Shown here piece after piece: positions 1 through 9,136 of a DNA stretch of 60,274 nucleotides. The number at the start of each line of letters is the position of its first letter. Positions within the stretch are counted from its first letter, which is position 1. The notes beneath the pieces are model-generated. The model saw only the letters and a list, made by a program, of their open reading frames with translations, was not told the origin of the DNA and made no database searches. The position numbers and the translations under genes are program-made. This DNA comes from an uncultured Oscillospiraceae bacterium (GTDB lineage Bacteria > Bacillota > Clostridia > Oscillospirales > JAAYXM01): positions 1 through 60,274 of the forward strand of contig CAKUEM010000006.1 of NCBI GenBank assembly GCA_934646115.1, given 5' to 3'.

Positions 1-3000
1 ACGCTGCCGAGCTTGTTCGAAGCGGTCGTTTCATCCGGGCTTGCCGCGAAGGTGGTTTCATCCTCTTCCGGCTTGGTGTCCGGCTGCGGCTGCGGCTGTG
101 GTTGCGGCTGCGGCTGCGGACTCGGCGTGCCGCCGCCTGCGCCGCCGGTGGTGCCGCCGCCCGATGTGCCGTGGTAGACCTTGATCGGGATGCTGGTGCT
201 TGTGGTATTGCTGCCGTCCGTCACTTCAATCGTCGCGTACTGATCACCGACCTGACCGCTGCTCGGGATCCAGGTCAGCATCTGCGTTGCGGGGTCAAAC
301 TGTGCGCCATACGGCAAGACCTTCGCCGCATAGGTCAGGTCACGCCCGCTCGGGCTGACCGCCCGGACGGAAAGACGCAATTCGCTTCCGACCTCAACGC
401 GCTGCTCACCGATCGCCTCAAACACCGGCGCATCATTTCTCTCATCCGAGAGCGGAATACGCAGCGTTTGATCCTTCGCGATCTTATACGTATAGCCCTG
501 ACTTAAATCATTGTCGTTGCGATACTCGCGGATAAATGAGGTATCGCCCGTGCTGAGCAGCAGATTGCCCGCTTCGTCATACATCGCGCTCTCGATACGA
601 TATGCGCCGTTTTCCAGCCCATCGTTATCCACATAAACGTATTTTCCGGAAAGCTTCGCCGGATCGATCTTCTGATCGCACCGGACGGTCATCACGTTTT
701 CAGCCGTCAGTTCCTTTGTGAAATCAAGAACTTTCCCGGTGATCGCCGCGGTGGCCTCCTGCCCGGCGAGCAGATCGCCATCGTTTAAATACTGATAAGT
801 GATGATATCGTCCGCATAGCTGACCACGCCGATAAATCCGCGGAAGTCAAACTTATCGTCCACGCGATAGGTCACGCTGTTGTTCGTTGCGTAAACCACA
901 TAGTCCACACGGCCGGATTTATGCGTGATCTTCAGCGCGCGCACCGCGTCATCCGCGTTCTGCGTGCCGGAGAGGATGCTTGTGGAAACGCTCTCCATAT
1001 CCTGCAGATACCGCTCGCCGCTATACGGCTCAAGCACGGTGGTGAAGAGCGTATCCAGCCCTTCCGCGCCCTTATTGCGCACAAGCACATAATCGAGCGC
1101 GTCAACCTTGCTGTTGCCGACCTGCGGCGGAACGCCTTCGGCGATCGTGACCTCAGACGGCGTGAAATCGTTTAACATCGTCATGCGCAGGTACAGCTCC
1201 ATGCCGGTCGGGAGATACTCCCAGAAATCGGTCTGCTTAAACGTAACGCTGAAGTTACCGCTTGCCGGGGCGGCGTCACGGCGGATCTTGCGCAGCCAGG
1301 TATAGCCCTTCGGGTAGCGCAGCTTCGGGAACCACTGCGTCGGGTCGGAATCCGGGTCCGGTCCCCACGCGACGTCTGCGCCCGCATAAGAGCCGACGTA
1401 ATTGCCCTCGGCATCGACCTGCTTGGCCAGCTCAAGACCCTCGGTTTCTACCAGCTCCTTTGATTGCGAATGGAACGAATAGAGGTGGTCGTGTCCGCCT
1501 ATGATCCGGAAGAAGTCCACACCGTAGCTGATATCATCGTCGACATCGACCATAACGACCGTTCTGCGATAGGTATCGACCTTGCCCGCGTATGCCTGCG
1601 GCGCGTCGACATCCATCACCTGAACCTTTTCGCCCACGTCGAAGTGGAGCGGCGTTGCGTCTGCCGCGTTGCCCTGCTCCTCCTCATTGACGACCACGGT
1701 ATTATGCGAGATCGTGGTCCGGTTCCACTGCATACGCTCCGGATCAGGTCCTGTCGTGGTCGGATAGCCGTTATCCGGCATCATATTGAAGCCGTAAGCG
1801 TCCATACCGATCGAAAGCTTATCCATATGCGAATGACCATAGCCGTTCTTGCCCCAGAACATCCAGAAATCGCGGCGGGTATCGCGCTCGGCCATCACGC
1901 CGGAGCCCTTGCGATACTCGCCCCCGCGCATGACGGAAAGCCCAAAGCCGGATTTCATCACGCTTTCAAACGGATACTCGCCATACTGCGCGATCACCTC
2001 GCGGATCTCCGCGCCGATATTCTCCGGGTCTTTTTCAAAGATATCAAGATGCAGCTCATCGACCTGATTGTCGTTTACCAGATACACCAGCTGGGCAAGC
2101 TCCGGCGTGCGGAGTTGGAGATATGCCGCAAGCAGGGAATCTTTATTCTTAGCAAACGAGTGATCCGCGCACTTTCCATAGTCGCCGAGCTGAACGGTAT
2201 ATTTCCCGACCATGGTCTGCGGAATGATCGCCGTGATCATCTTAATAAACTTCGGGTTTTTATAAAGGTCCGCGCCCTGATAGCCGTCATATCCGGCGAG
2301 CACCTCCGCGATGCCCTGGATATTCGCCATCCAGCTTGAGTTGTAGCTTGCGCCGACCTCGTTGCCGGTGCCGTCGCGGTCAACGATGTTGATAATGCCG
2401 GTCATGATGCCGCCGCCCGCATTGCCGCTTGCAAGCGTTGGCGTTGCGGTTTCCGCGCGGAAGATCCAGTCGATCATTTCGCCGGTTTCCGGCATGGTAT
2501 CCAGCGCGACCGCCGTCTGCGCCATGACCTTCTGATGCATGCCGAAGTTACCGTAAATCTGTGCCGTGCGGCATGCGCGGCCAACCTCGCGGAGAATGCC
2601 GGTCTCGCAATTTTCGCGGATATAATCCGCCGAGGTTTTCGGGTTGGCAAGCCCCTTTTCCGCCGATTTTTCGGATAAGTATTGAATGACCTGCTCATCC
2701 TCCATCGCCGGGTAGAATGCGTCATAGCTGGTCACAAGCCACGGCGCAAGATCGGTCTCCCAGATATTGCCCAGAACCTTACCCATGTTAAAGCCGCCGT
2801 CAGAGTTCGGATACTGCGCCGCCCACTGATTCAGGTTATAGCTCGGATATACGTCCGCGATACGGTCGATCAAAATCGCGCCCGCGCGGCCGTATTTCAT
2901 ATCCCCGGTATAGAGATACGCATCGCGGAACGAACGCAGCGCATCGCCGATCGCGCCCGTTCCGACCGTGGAGCTCATCTCATACCACAGACCCCAATGC

Positions 3001-6000
3001 ATATAATACGGAATAAAGGTCTTGACCTCACGGATCTTATCGGTCGCCATCTTGCCGGTCACGTAGCCGAAGCCGTCGTCAACGCCCCAGCCCTCGCCTT
3101 TTTCCGGATAAAGGATATTCTTTAAATACTCCTGTCCCTTTTCCTTCGCAAGCTCAGGGATAAACTGACCCTTCTGGTCCAGTCCGCTCTGATAATAGCT
3201 TGCAAAGTCGTTACTTGGGAACTTTCTGCGGCAATCCGGGCACTGGATCTTCCACGGCTCGGCCAGCGGATCACAGAGCCACGGATAGTAGCCATATGCC
3301 GCGCGCAGTTCAACCTCGCAATACGGGCAGGTATAGCCCTTCGGGTCGCCCTTTAAGCCAACCATGATCGCGCGCGGAATGTTCTCATACGGGATCATGT
3401 CATACAGCTCATCCAGCGAGCGCAGCTGCTTATCCGCCTCTTTCACCGCGCTGTCGCGGATCGTGCGCGCCCAGGGATATTTTTCCGCATTCTCCTGCGC
3501 CGCCGCGCGCATCTCGTTGGTATAGAGCGTCGGCTCGGTCTTGCCAGAGCCTACCGTGATCTCGTACAGTCCGGTCTTCACCGTGCCGTTTAACGTGACG
3601 GTGACGCGGATCTGCCCATGACCGGTCTTGACCGGGCGGACGATCCCGTTCTCCGTGACCGACACAATCTCCGGATCGAGCGACTCATATTGGAAGCTCG
3701 CCGCCGAAAGATCTGCGGCAGAGCCGTTATTGTTCACGCCGCGCACGGTAAGCGTAACGCCCTCCTGATCGCTCAAGGACAAGAACGCCTTGTTGCCGCT
3801 GACCAGAACCTCTTGCAGCTCGATCGCAAGCACGTTGATCTCTTTCGCAAACGGCAACACCTTGCCGTTGTATGTAACATTCGCGGTCAGCCTCGCGCTG
3901 CCCACACGCAGCGGCGTCGCCACATTTCCCTCGATCTTCAGCACATCCGCCGGCTCTGCGGTGAAGGTGACGCTATAATCATCCTTCGCGACCTCTGTGC
4001 CGTCATTATAAGTAAGCTTTGTGTCCAGCGTGACCGGGAAGCCCAAATAATAGCCGCTGGCATTGGTCAGGATCTCCATCTGATCGATCGTCTTGGTATT
4101 AACCGTGATTTCCGCCGCGCCTGTTTTTGTCACGCCGCCCGCCGTGATCTCTACGACCACATTGGTTTTGCCCGGCGCAACGCCGCGCACCACGCCGGAT
4201 GCGTCGACCGTGGCGATCTCCTCGTTCTCGCTGCGATATGCAATTGCATACTCTGTGCCGCCACTGTTGTCAAGATCTTCGCGCGGCACAAAGTGCGCGC
4301 CGCTCTCCAGCGTAACGCTCGCGGTCGCCTGTGCGCTTTCGCCGGCCGCCACCTCGTTTTTATTCAGCGTGACAGACGCGCCGGAAAGCGCATCCGCCTT
4401 CGCAATGCCCTGCAGCACAAGCTTGCCCGGATACATGGCTGCGCCGCCGCCCGCTCCTGCGGACACCGCACGGAACATAATGGTGTGTCTGCCCTCGGTC
4501 AAATACATCGAGCGCAGCGCGGCGAGCGGTCCGTCCGCTGTTCCGGTGTTGGCATAGAAATTATACTCGCCGATATATTTGCTATCGAGATATAAATAGC
4601 CGATACCGCCGGAGGAGAAGTTGCCGCCGCGGAACGTGATCGTATAGTCGCAATCCTCCGGCACGTCAAAGTCAAGCGCGACCTGATGGCCTGCATTTGC
4701 CTGAATCTGAATTCCGTAATATGTCTGGAAGCGAAGCAGATCGCTCTCCGGAATAAACAGGCTTGATGTCATCCCTTTATTTAACTGCCAGCCATGCACA
4801 TCGATCGTTGCCTTCTGCACGGTGGTCGCATGGTCCTGCTTAAAATCAAGCGTGAGACTTGGAAGCGCCGGGCGCGGCAGCACCTTAAGCGCCGCCTTGC
4901 CGGTTTTTTCCACGCCATGGATCGTGACCGTTGCGGTGATATTGGTCTCGCCCTCCGCAACGCCGCGCACCTTGCCGGTTTCATCCACCGTGGCGATCGC
5001 GGGGTCTTCGCTTGCATAAACGATGGAATAGCCGTTGTCTGCGCTGTCATCCAGCTTCGGCAGCAGCGCAAACGCCGCGCCGTTCTCCAGCGTGACAGAG
5101 GAGGACGCCATCGTCGTTCTGCTCGCGTTGATCTCGCCGCTTTGCAGGCTGACCTGCACCTCGGAAAGCGCGGACATTTCGTCTACACCCTGGAAGGTAA
5201 TTTTCTTCGGGTACATGTTAGGATACCCGCCCGCGCCGCGGTTCATTACCTTGATCACGAGCGTATGCGTGCCCGCGTCAAGCGCGACCGAGCGCAGGTT
5301 GACGGTTTCGCCATTCACATTTCCGCTCGCACTGTAGAAATCATACTGACCGAGATATGCGCCATCCACATAGATGCCGCCGTATCCGCCCAGACCGAAC
5401 TGCCCGCCGTTCATGGAAACGTCATACTTTCCGTCTTTTTTCACTTCAAACTGCAGCCCGACCATCTCGCCCAGACCATAGCTCTGGATCTGCATGCCGT
5501 AGGACTGGAAGCGCACGCTGTTTTCATTTTGCAGGCTTGCGGAGGTCAGCTCGTCAGAAAGCTGCCAGCCATGCGATGCAATGGTCGCGTTCCAAATATT
5601 TTCCTCGCCGCGCGCATCCGTGAAGTCGATCACGGTTTTCGGCTTGACCACCGTGTTCTTCACGCTGACGTCAAACGTCCCGGTCACTTCCTTGCCGGAA
5701 ACGTTCGCCTTTACCGTCACCTTCGCGTCGCCGGCGGAAACGCCGGTCAGAACCAGATGATTGGAGCCGTCGCTCTGGCGCTCGATCGAAGCGCCAACGA
5801 TCCCTGCCGGCTCGGCGGAAGCAACAACGCCCTCCTCGGTGAGCGGCGTCGCGCTGCCCGTGCCCGGGTCGTAGTGGAGCGCGATGCGGCGCGTCTCCTC
5901 CAGCTCAAGCGCGCCCGGCTTGTCGCCCGTGATCTTCGCAACAAGCCCCACCGGAACCAGCTTCATGCTGCGGCACATAAACTCATGCCCATAAGCGTTC

Positions 6001-7268
6001 GCCACGGCGCTCGCATGATGGCTCGTCACCCGGAACGTTACAATATAATTGCCGGCGGTCAGCGTCCGCTCGTTCAACTCGCTTTCCGCCTCCAGGTCGG
6101 CATCCGCCGCCCAGGTGTTAAGCGTACCGGCGGAATACTGCGCGTCAAGCACATTCGCCGCGTCGCTCGGCGCGATAAACACCTCGACCTGTGCGCCCGG
6201 CTGCCACTTCGCATGCTGAACGGTCGGCGTGTAGGTCGATGTGCGCGGAACCATGATCTCCATAGACGCAGACGTTCCCACGCCATCACTATCGAGCGGC
6301 ACGCGCTGCAGCGACAGCCCGTATGCCACGCCGTTCCACTCAAGCTTTGAATTCTCGCCCGTGGCATGGTAGATCCACGGGTCAGACATGGTCGCCTGCT
6401 TATCCGGATGGACCTCGGCAGGACGACCCGCCGTCGTCATCGCGAAATCATTCATATCCGTAATGGCAACGCCGTCATTCCAGTTGCTGTATGACGCGCC
6501 GCCCAGGTAATAGCTGCCCTTGCGGAAGTTATACCAAAGCGTGCCCGGTGAAACCAGATCGAGACGCAGCCCGCGGATCATCAGAAGATTATTCCATTCA
6601 TTCAGCGCGCCCGCCTCGTTCATGCCGCGAACGATATACGTCACCGTATATACCCCGGTTGCAAGCGAAACGTCAGACAATGCATGTTCTGCATCCACGT
6701 TCTGCGTAGCGCCATAGGTATCGATCGTGCCGACCGAATATTTCTCTGCGGTCGGGTTGGTTTCATAATTCGGCGCGATGAAGATCTCCGCGGTCACGCC
6801 GTTTACCCAAATCGCATTCAACGCGACCGGCGTGTATGTGCCCGGCGCCGCCACAACGATCTGCATCGAAAGGCTCAGCCCAGCCGGATCGACCTCTTTG
6901 CCGGTGCGCTGCAAGGACAGCCCGAAGGCGTTGCCGATATAAACCAGCTTCGCGCCATCGCTGACGCCGACATAACGCCACGGCGCGGATTTGCAATTCT
7001 CCACGTCCGGGTGGATCTCATTCTCCCCTCCGGTTCGTGTCATCTCGAAATCCGTAACCGTAGTCGGATCGACGCCCTCATTCCAGCCGCCGCCCGCAAA
7101 CCACTTGTCAAGCTTTCGATAATTGTAGAAATAGCTTGCGTTGCCCGCCGTGATATTCTCCGGCGTAGGCGCTGCAGCTGCAAGCGAAGAAATGCAACTC
7201 ATCAGCAGCGTAACTGTTAAGCTCAGCGCAAGCAGACGTTTCCGTCCCGATTTTTTACGTAACTTCAT
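1..7268 (-). CDS. Giant secreted heparinase II/III-like polysaccharide lyase (3' end beyond window)
   Basis: The frame stays open from the ATG at 7268 to the window edge, giving more than 2420 residues and no stop. The N-terminus (MKLRKKSGRKRLLALS, then a hydrophobic stretch ending near residue 31) is a signal peptide. Reading along: two copies of one beta-rich module (about residues 35-240 and 240-440), a bacterial Ig-like domain, then two copies of a second module (about 540-700 and 805-960), each followed by another Ig-like repeat. A lyase region runs from about 1240 to 1930, with a CPYC/CPDC cysteine pair near 1311 and 1343 and the motif GHSHMDKLSIG near 1810, as in heparinase II/III-type enzymes. 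A putative Ig domain and a Pro-Gln linker follow; an SLH anchor beyond the edge is likely but unseen. Substrate is unknown; an acidic polysaccharide is the family expectation. RBS aaggaa precedes the start. Confidence 0.8.
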   Translation of the reverse strand, partial: MKLRKKSGRKRLLALSLTVTLLMSCISSLAAAAPTPENITAGNASYFYNYRKLDKWFAGGGWNEGVDPTTVTDFEMTRTGGENEIHPDVENCKSAPWRYVGVSDGAKLVYIGNAFGLSLQRTGKEVDPAGLSLSMQIVVAAPGTYTPVALNAIWVNGVTAEIFIAPNYETNPTAEKYSVGTIDTYGATQNVDAEHALSDVSLATGVYTVTYIVRGMNEAGALNEWNNLLMIRGLRLDLVSPGTLWYNFRKGSYYLGGASYSNWNDGVAITDMNDFAMTTAGRPAEVHPDKQATMSDPWIYHATGENSKLEWNGVAYGLSLQRVPLDSDGVGTSASMEIMVPRTSTYTPTVQHAKWQPGAQVEVFIAPSDAANVLDAQYSAGTLNTWAADADLEAESELNERTLTAGNYIVTFRVTSHHASAVANAYGHEFMCRSMKLVPVGLVAKITGDKPGALELEETRRIALHYDPGTGSATPLTEEGVVASAEPAGIVGASIERQSDGSNHLVLTGVSAGDAKVTVKANVSGKEVTGTFDVSVKNTVVKPKTVIDFTDARGEENIWNATIASHGWQLSDELTSASLQNENSVRFQSYGMQIQSYGLGEMVGLQFEVKKDGKYDVSMNGGQFGLGGYGGIYVDGAYLGQYDFYSASGNVNGETVNLRSVALDAGTHTLVIKVMNRGAGGYPNMYPKKITFQGVDEMSALSEVQVSLQSGEINASRTTMASSSVTLENGAAFALLPKLDDSADNGYSIVYASEDPAIATVDETGKVRGVAEGETNITATVTIHGVEKTGKAALKVLPRPALPSLTLDFKQDHATTVQKATIDVHGWQLNKGMTSSLFIPESDLLRFQTYYGIQIQANAGHQVALDFDVPEDCDYTITFRGGNFSSGGIGYLYLDSKYIGEYNFYANTGTADGPLAALRSMYLTEGRHTIMFRAVSAGAGGGAAMYPGKLVLQGIAKADALSGASVTLNKNEVAAGESAQATASVTLESGAHFVPREDLDNSGGTEYAIAYRSENEEIATVDASGVVRGVAPGKTNVVVEITAGGVTKTGAAEITVNTKTIDQMEILTNASGYYLGFPVTLDTKLTYNDGTEVAKDDYSVTFTAEPADVLKIEGNVATPLRVGSARLTANVTYNGKVLPFAKEINVLAIELQEVLVSGNKAFLSLSDQEGVTLTVRGVNNNGSAADLSAASFQYESLDPEIVSVTENGIVRPVKTGHGQIRVTVTLNGTVKTGLYEITVGSGKTEPTLYTNEMRAAAQENAEKYPWARTIRDSAVKEADKQLRSLDELYDMIPYENIPRAIMVGLKGDPKGYTCPYCEVELRAAYGYYPWLCDPLAEPWKIQCPDCRRKFPSNDFASYYQSGLDQKGQFIPELAKEKGQEYLKNILYPEKGEGWGVDDGFGYVTGKMATDKIREVKTFIPYYMHWGLWYEMSSTVGTGAIGDALRSFRDAYLYTGDMKYGRAGAILIDRIADVYPSYNLNQWAAQYPNSDGGFNMGKVLGNIWETDLAPWLVTSYDAFYPAMEDEQVIQYLSEKSAEKGLANPKTSADYIRENCETGILREVGRACRTAQIYGNFGMHQKVMAQTAVALDTMPETGEMIDWIFRAETATPTLASGNAGGGIMTGIINIVDRDGTGNEVGASYNSSWMANIQGIAEVLAGYDGYQGADLYKNPKFIKMITAIIPQTMVGKYTVQLGDYGKCADHSFAKNKDSLLAAYLQLRTPELAQLVYLVNDNQVDELHLDIFEKDPENIGAEIREVIAQYGEYPFESVMKSGFGLSVMRGGEYRKGSGVMAERDTRRDFWMFWGKNGYGHSHMDKLSIGMDAYGFNMMPDNGYPTTTGPDPERMQWNRTTISHNTVVVNEEEQGNAADATPLHFDVGEKVQVMDVDAPQAYAGKVDTYRRTVVMVDVDDDISYGVDFFRIIGGHDHLYSFHSQSKELVETEGLELAKQVDAEGNYVGSYAGADVAWGPDPDSDPTQWFPKLRYPKGYTWLRKIRRDAAPASGNFSVTFKQTDFWEYLPTGMELYLRMTMLNDFTPSEVTIAEGVPPQVGNSKVDALDYVLVRNKGAEGLDTLFTTVLEPYSGERYLQDMESVSTSILSGTQNADDAVRALKITHKSGRVDYVVYATNNSVTYRVDDKFDFRGFIGVVSYADDIITYQYLNDGDLLAGQEATAAITGKVLDFTKELTAENVMTVRCDQKIDPAKLSGKYVYVDNDGLENGAYRIESAMYDEAGNLLLSTGDTSFIREYRNDNDLSQGYTYKIAKDQTLRIPLSDERNDAPVFEAIGEQRVEVGSELRLSVRAVSPSGRDLTYAAKVLPYGAQFDPATQMLTWIPSSGQVGDQYATIEVTDGSNTTSTSIPIKVYHGTSGGGTTGGAGGGTPSPQPQPQPQPQPQPDTKPEEDETTFAASPDETTASNKLGS

Positions 7269-7372
7269 TCTCGTTTCCTTCCCTTCCTTTCGATTTTTCT
7301 GCTGCGCGCCCTCCAATCCCTCCCAGTTTTTATCAGAGCAACGCGAGCAGCACAAGGACCTTTCGTAATTCT

Positions 7373-7381
7373 ATTATAGCA
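7373..7381 (-). promoter_or_regulatory. Extended -10 promoter for the giant lyase gene
   Basis: The minus strand reads TGCTATAAT here, an extended -10 (TGn plus perfect TATAAT), about 105 bases before the lyase start codon. No good -35 is seen 17 bases upstream, which fits an extended -10 promoter. The surrounding 7400-7490 stretch is AT-rich. Confidence 0.5.
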
Positions 7382-7568
7382 TCAACAAAATTCTATTTCT
7401 CACGCAAACGTGCAAATAAATATAAATTTTAAGACATGTTTATGTGCATTCTTATTAAAATTCTGTAAAAATGGCAGGAAATCTCTCGTATAGTATGATT
7501 AGGCTGCCATATTATGGCGATTTGCTCATGCGCAGCACCGCGCGGCGCATATCACCAACGCAGCAATA

Positions 7569-7610
7569 CAGCGCCCCTGCGCGAAATTTTTTTCCGCACA
7601 GAGGCGCTGT
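7569..7610. terminator. 16-bp hairpin between lyase gene and AraC gene
   Basis: Arms 7569-7584 and 7595-7610 pair over 16 positions with two wobble pairs around an AT-rich 11-base loop. It lies 40 bases past the AraC stop codon. There is no long T-run after either arm, so termination is inferred from position and stability only. Confidence 0.45.
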
Positions 7611-7649
7611 TCCCTCTTGTCTCTCATTGATTTCTTCGCTTATGTCCTT

Positions 7650-8531
7650 CTATTTGTTAAAGCGCATGGCGTATTGCTTCGGCGTTGTACCCACCAGCTT
7701 TTTAAACACGCCGATAAAATGGCTCTCGCCCTCGGGCGTCACCGCTTCGCAGGTCTGCGCCACGCTTTTCCCGTCGCGCAGGAGCGCGGCCGCCTGCATC
7801 ACGCGCCGGGAGGTGACATATTCATTCACCGTATAGCCCAGATATTTTTTAAACAGACGGCACAGATGCCGCTCACTGATGAAAAAATGCCGCGCAAGCG
7901 TTTGGATCGTCAGCTCCTCGTTTAAATTTTGGTTGATATAGGTGATCACCGGTCGTAACTTTTCATATTCGCTTGGCGTATTGTCAAGAAGCGCGCGCGA
8001 AGTATCCGCAAACAGCTGGTTGGCGTAGATCAGGATTCGGGTCAGGATGCACTGCGTCGCCACATCGCTTCCGTATTCGTTGGATTTGCTGACCCGCCCG
8101 GCCTGCAGCATGAGTGCGGCGATCGCCGCCGCCTGGCTGTCGTTCAGCCTGCGGATCGGGCAAAAGTCCGGCTCGCGTTGCCGGAAACAGCGCAGCAGGT
8201 CGGTCTCACTCGTTCCGAATTTTTCAATGTATTCGCAGCTGAACGTGCAGGTAAGCCGTCGGTACACCTCATCCTTCTCTAAAATATATCGATGGAAATC
8301 ATCCGGGCTGTAGATCACAAGGTCGTTGTGCTGCAACAGATAGGTCTTTTCATTGATCGTCATGGACAGATCGTCGCTTTCGATCAGCATGATCTCAAAG
8401 CACTCGTGAAAATAGGGCCACTGCGTCGCCATCTGTTTATAGGTATTATAATCATAGGTGCGTTCGTCCACATAGAATGACACGTCATATAGATTTTTAC
8501 TGTTTCCATCCTCAAAATAATATTTTTTCAT
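7650..8531 (-). CDS. AraC-family transcriptional regulator
   Basis: About 293 residues. The N-terminal half has the look of a cupin-type sensor domain; the last 100 residues carry the paired helix-turn-helix of the AraC family (ISERHLCRLFKKYLGYTVNEY, then a second helix pair ending GTTPKQYAMRF). AraC proteins with this layout usually sense a sugar or other small ligand and activate neighbouring catabolic genes. Start: two in-frame ATGs lie at 8537 and 8531; the GAGGGGG shine-dalgarno sits directly against the first and 7 bases from the second, so 8531 is preferred. It sits next to the giant lyase gene on the same strand, which makes that gene a plausible target; this is inference from context. 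Confidence 0.9.
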   Translation of the reverse strand: MKKYYFEDGNSKNLYDVSFYVDERTYDYNTYKQMATQWPYFHECFEIMLIESDDLSMTINEKTYLLQHNDLVIYSPDDFHRYILEKDEVYRRLTCTFSCEYIEKFGTSETDLLRCFRQREPDFCPIRRLNDSQAAAIAALMLQAGRVSKSNEYGSDVATQCILTRILIYANQLFADTSRALLDNTPSEYEKLRPVITYINQNLNEELTIQTLARHFFISERHLCRLFKKYLGYTVNEYVTSRRVMQAAALLRDGKSVAQTCEAVTPEGESHFIGVFKKLVGTTPKQYAMRFNK

Positions 8532-8564
8532 GTCCATTCCCCCTCGCGCAGCTGCCCTGCACTT

Positions 8565-8593
8565 ATCATATCAGCTTTTGCGGCATAAGTAAA
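8565..8593 (-). promoter_or_regulatory. Sigma-A promoter of the AraC gene
   Basis: On the minus strand TTTACT (8588-8593) is followed after 17 bases by TATGAT (8565-8570), ending 34 bases before the AraC start. Just upstream lies an inverted repeat TTGCCG/CGGCAA with an 8-base gap near 8618-8637, which could be a regulator site. Confidence 0.5.
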
Positions 8594-9077
8594 TTGTCAA
8601 ATGTTGCCCGTCTCATTTTGCCGTCATTCTCCGGCAATATCAGTCAAATTCCGGTCGCGGCAGGATGTTTGCGGCTGCCGTTATGCTTGATTTTCGCCCG
8701 CATTGCGGCGCGCGCAGGAAAGCGCTCTGCTTTGATCAACCTGCAAGGTGGGATGCGCTGTGTGGTAGTCCGCGCGCAGAGAAAAACGCCGGGTCATTGC
8801 CCGCGTGGGGGGGGTGCCTGCGCGGGCAATGCCGATATTTCGCCCTTTGCGCCGTGCAAGATCATAGTCGTCAGGTTGCCGGTGGTTTGCGCCAGCCCCT
8901 TTTAGGAGCATCGAACGCACTGCCTCCCGTAGGCGAGAAAGGCTTCATCCTTCCGCGTCCATCCCGCTCTCATTCAAATGCTTATTTCTTGGGCAATTGC
9001 TTTCCTCCGGAAAGCCGCATGCTAAAGCCGTTTTTCTTCCCTCCGGTAGAACCGGGGTTGCTTCGCGCCGGAAGGCA
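8594..9077. other. Gene-poor stretch between AraC regulator and nifJ
   Basis: No convincing gene is seen. Short open frames exist on both strands but lack shine-dalgarno sites and family-like sequence. One minus-strand frame (about 8905-8800) is protein-like (it includes GLAQTTGNLTTMILHGAKGE) but is cut by stops, so it may be a decayed gene or a dispersed intergenic element. The stretch contains a perfect 11-bp inverted repeat (8795-8805 with 8821-8831) around a G-run. I do not recognise an RNA family here. Confidence 0.4.
8795..8831. repeat. Perfect 11-bp inverted repeat with G8 loop
   Basis: Arms CATTGCCCGCG (8795-8805) and CGCGGGCAATG (8821-8831) are perfect complements; the 15-base loop contains a run of at least eight G. 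On the minus strand a TTTTT tract follows about 9 bases after the hairpin, so it might end a minus-strand transcript. Confidence 0.6.
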
Positions 9078-9114
9078 TAAAAAGGCTATCGATCCGCATA
9101 GGATCGATAGCCTT
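9078..9114 (-). terminator. Terminator of nifJ
   Basis: Perfect 14-bp stem (9082-9095 with 9101-9114), 5-base loop, followed on the minus strand by TTTTTA. It lies 22 bases after the nifJ stop codon. Confidence 0.9.
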
Positions 9115-9136
9115 CTCTTATGCAAAATCCAAACGA

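Noticed and set aside
102..7220. Many plus-strand frames such as 4794-6350
   Set aside because: All are opposite the single long minus-strand lyase frame, which has a signal peptide and family motifs.
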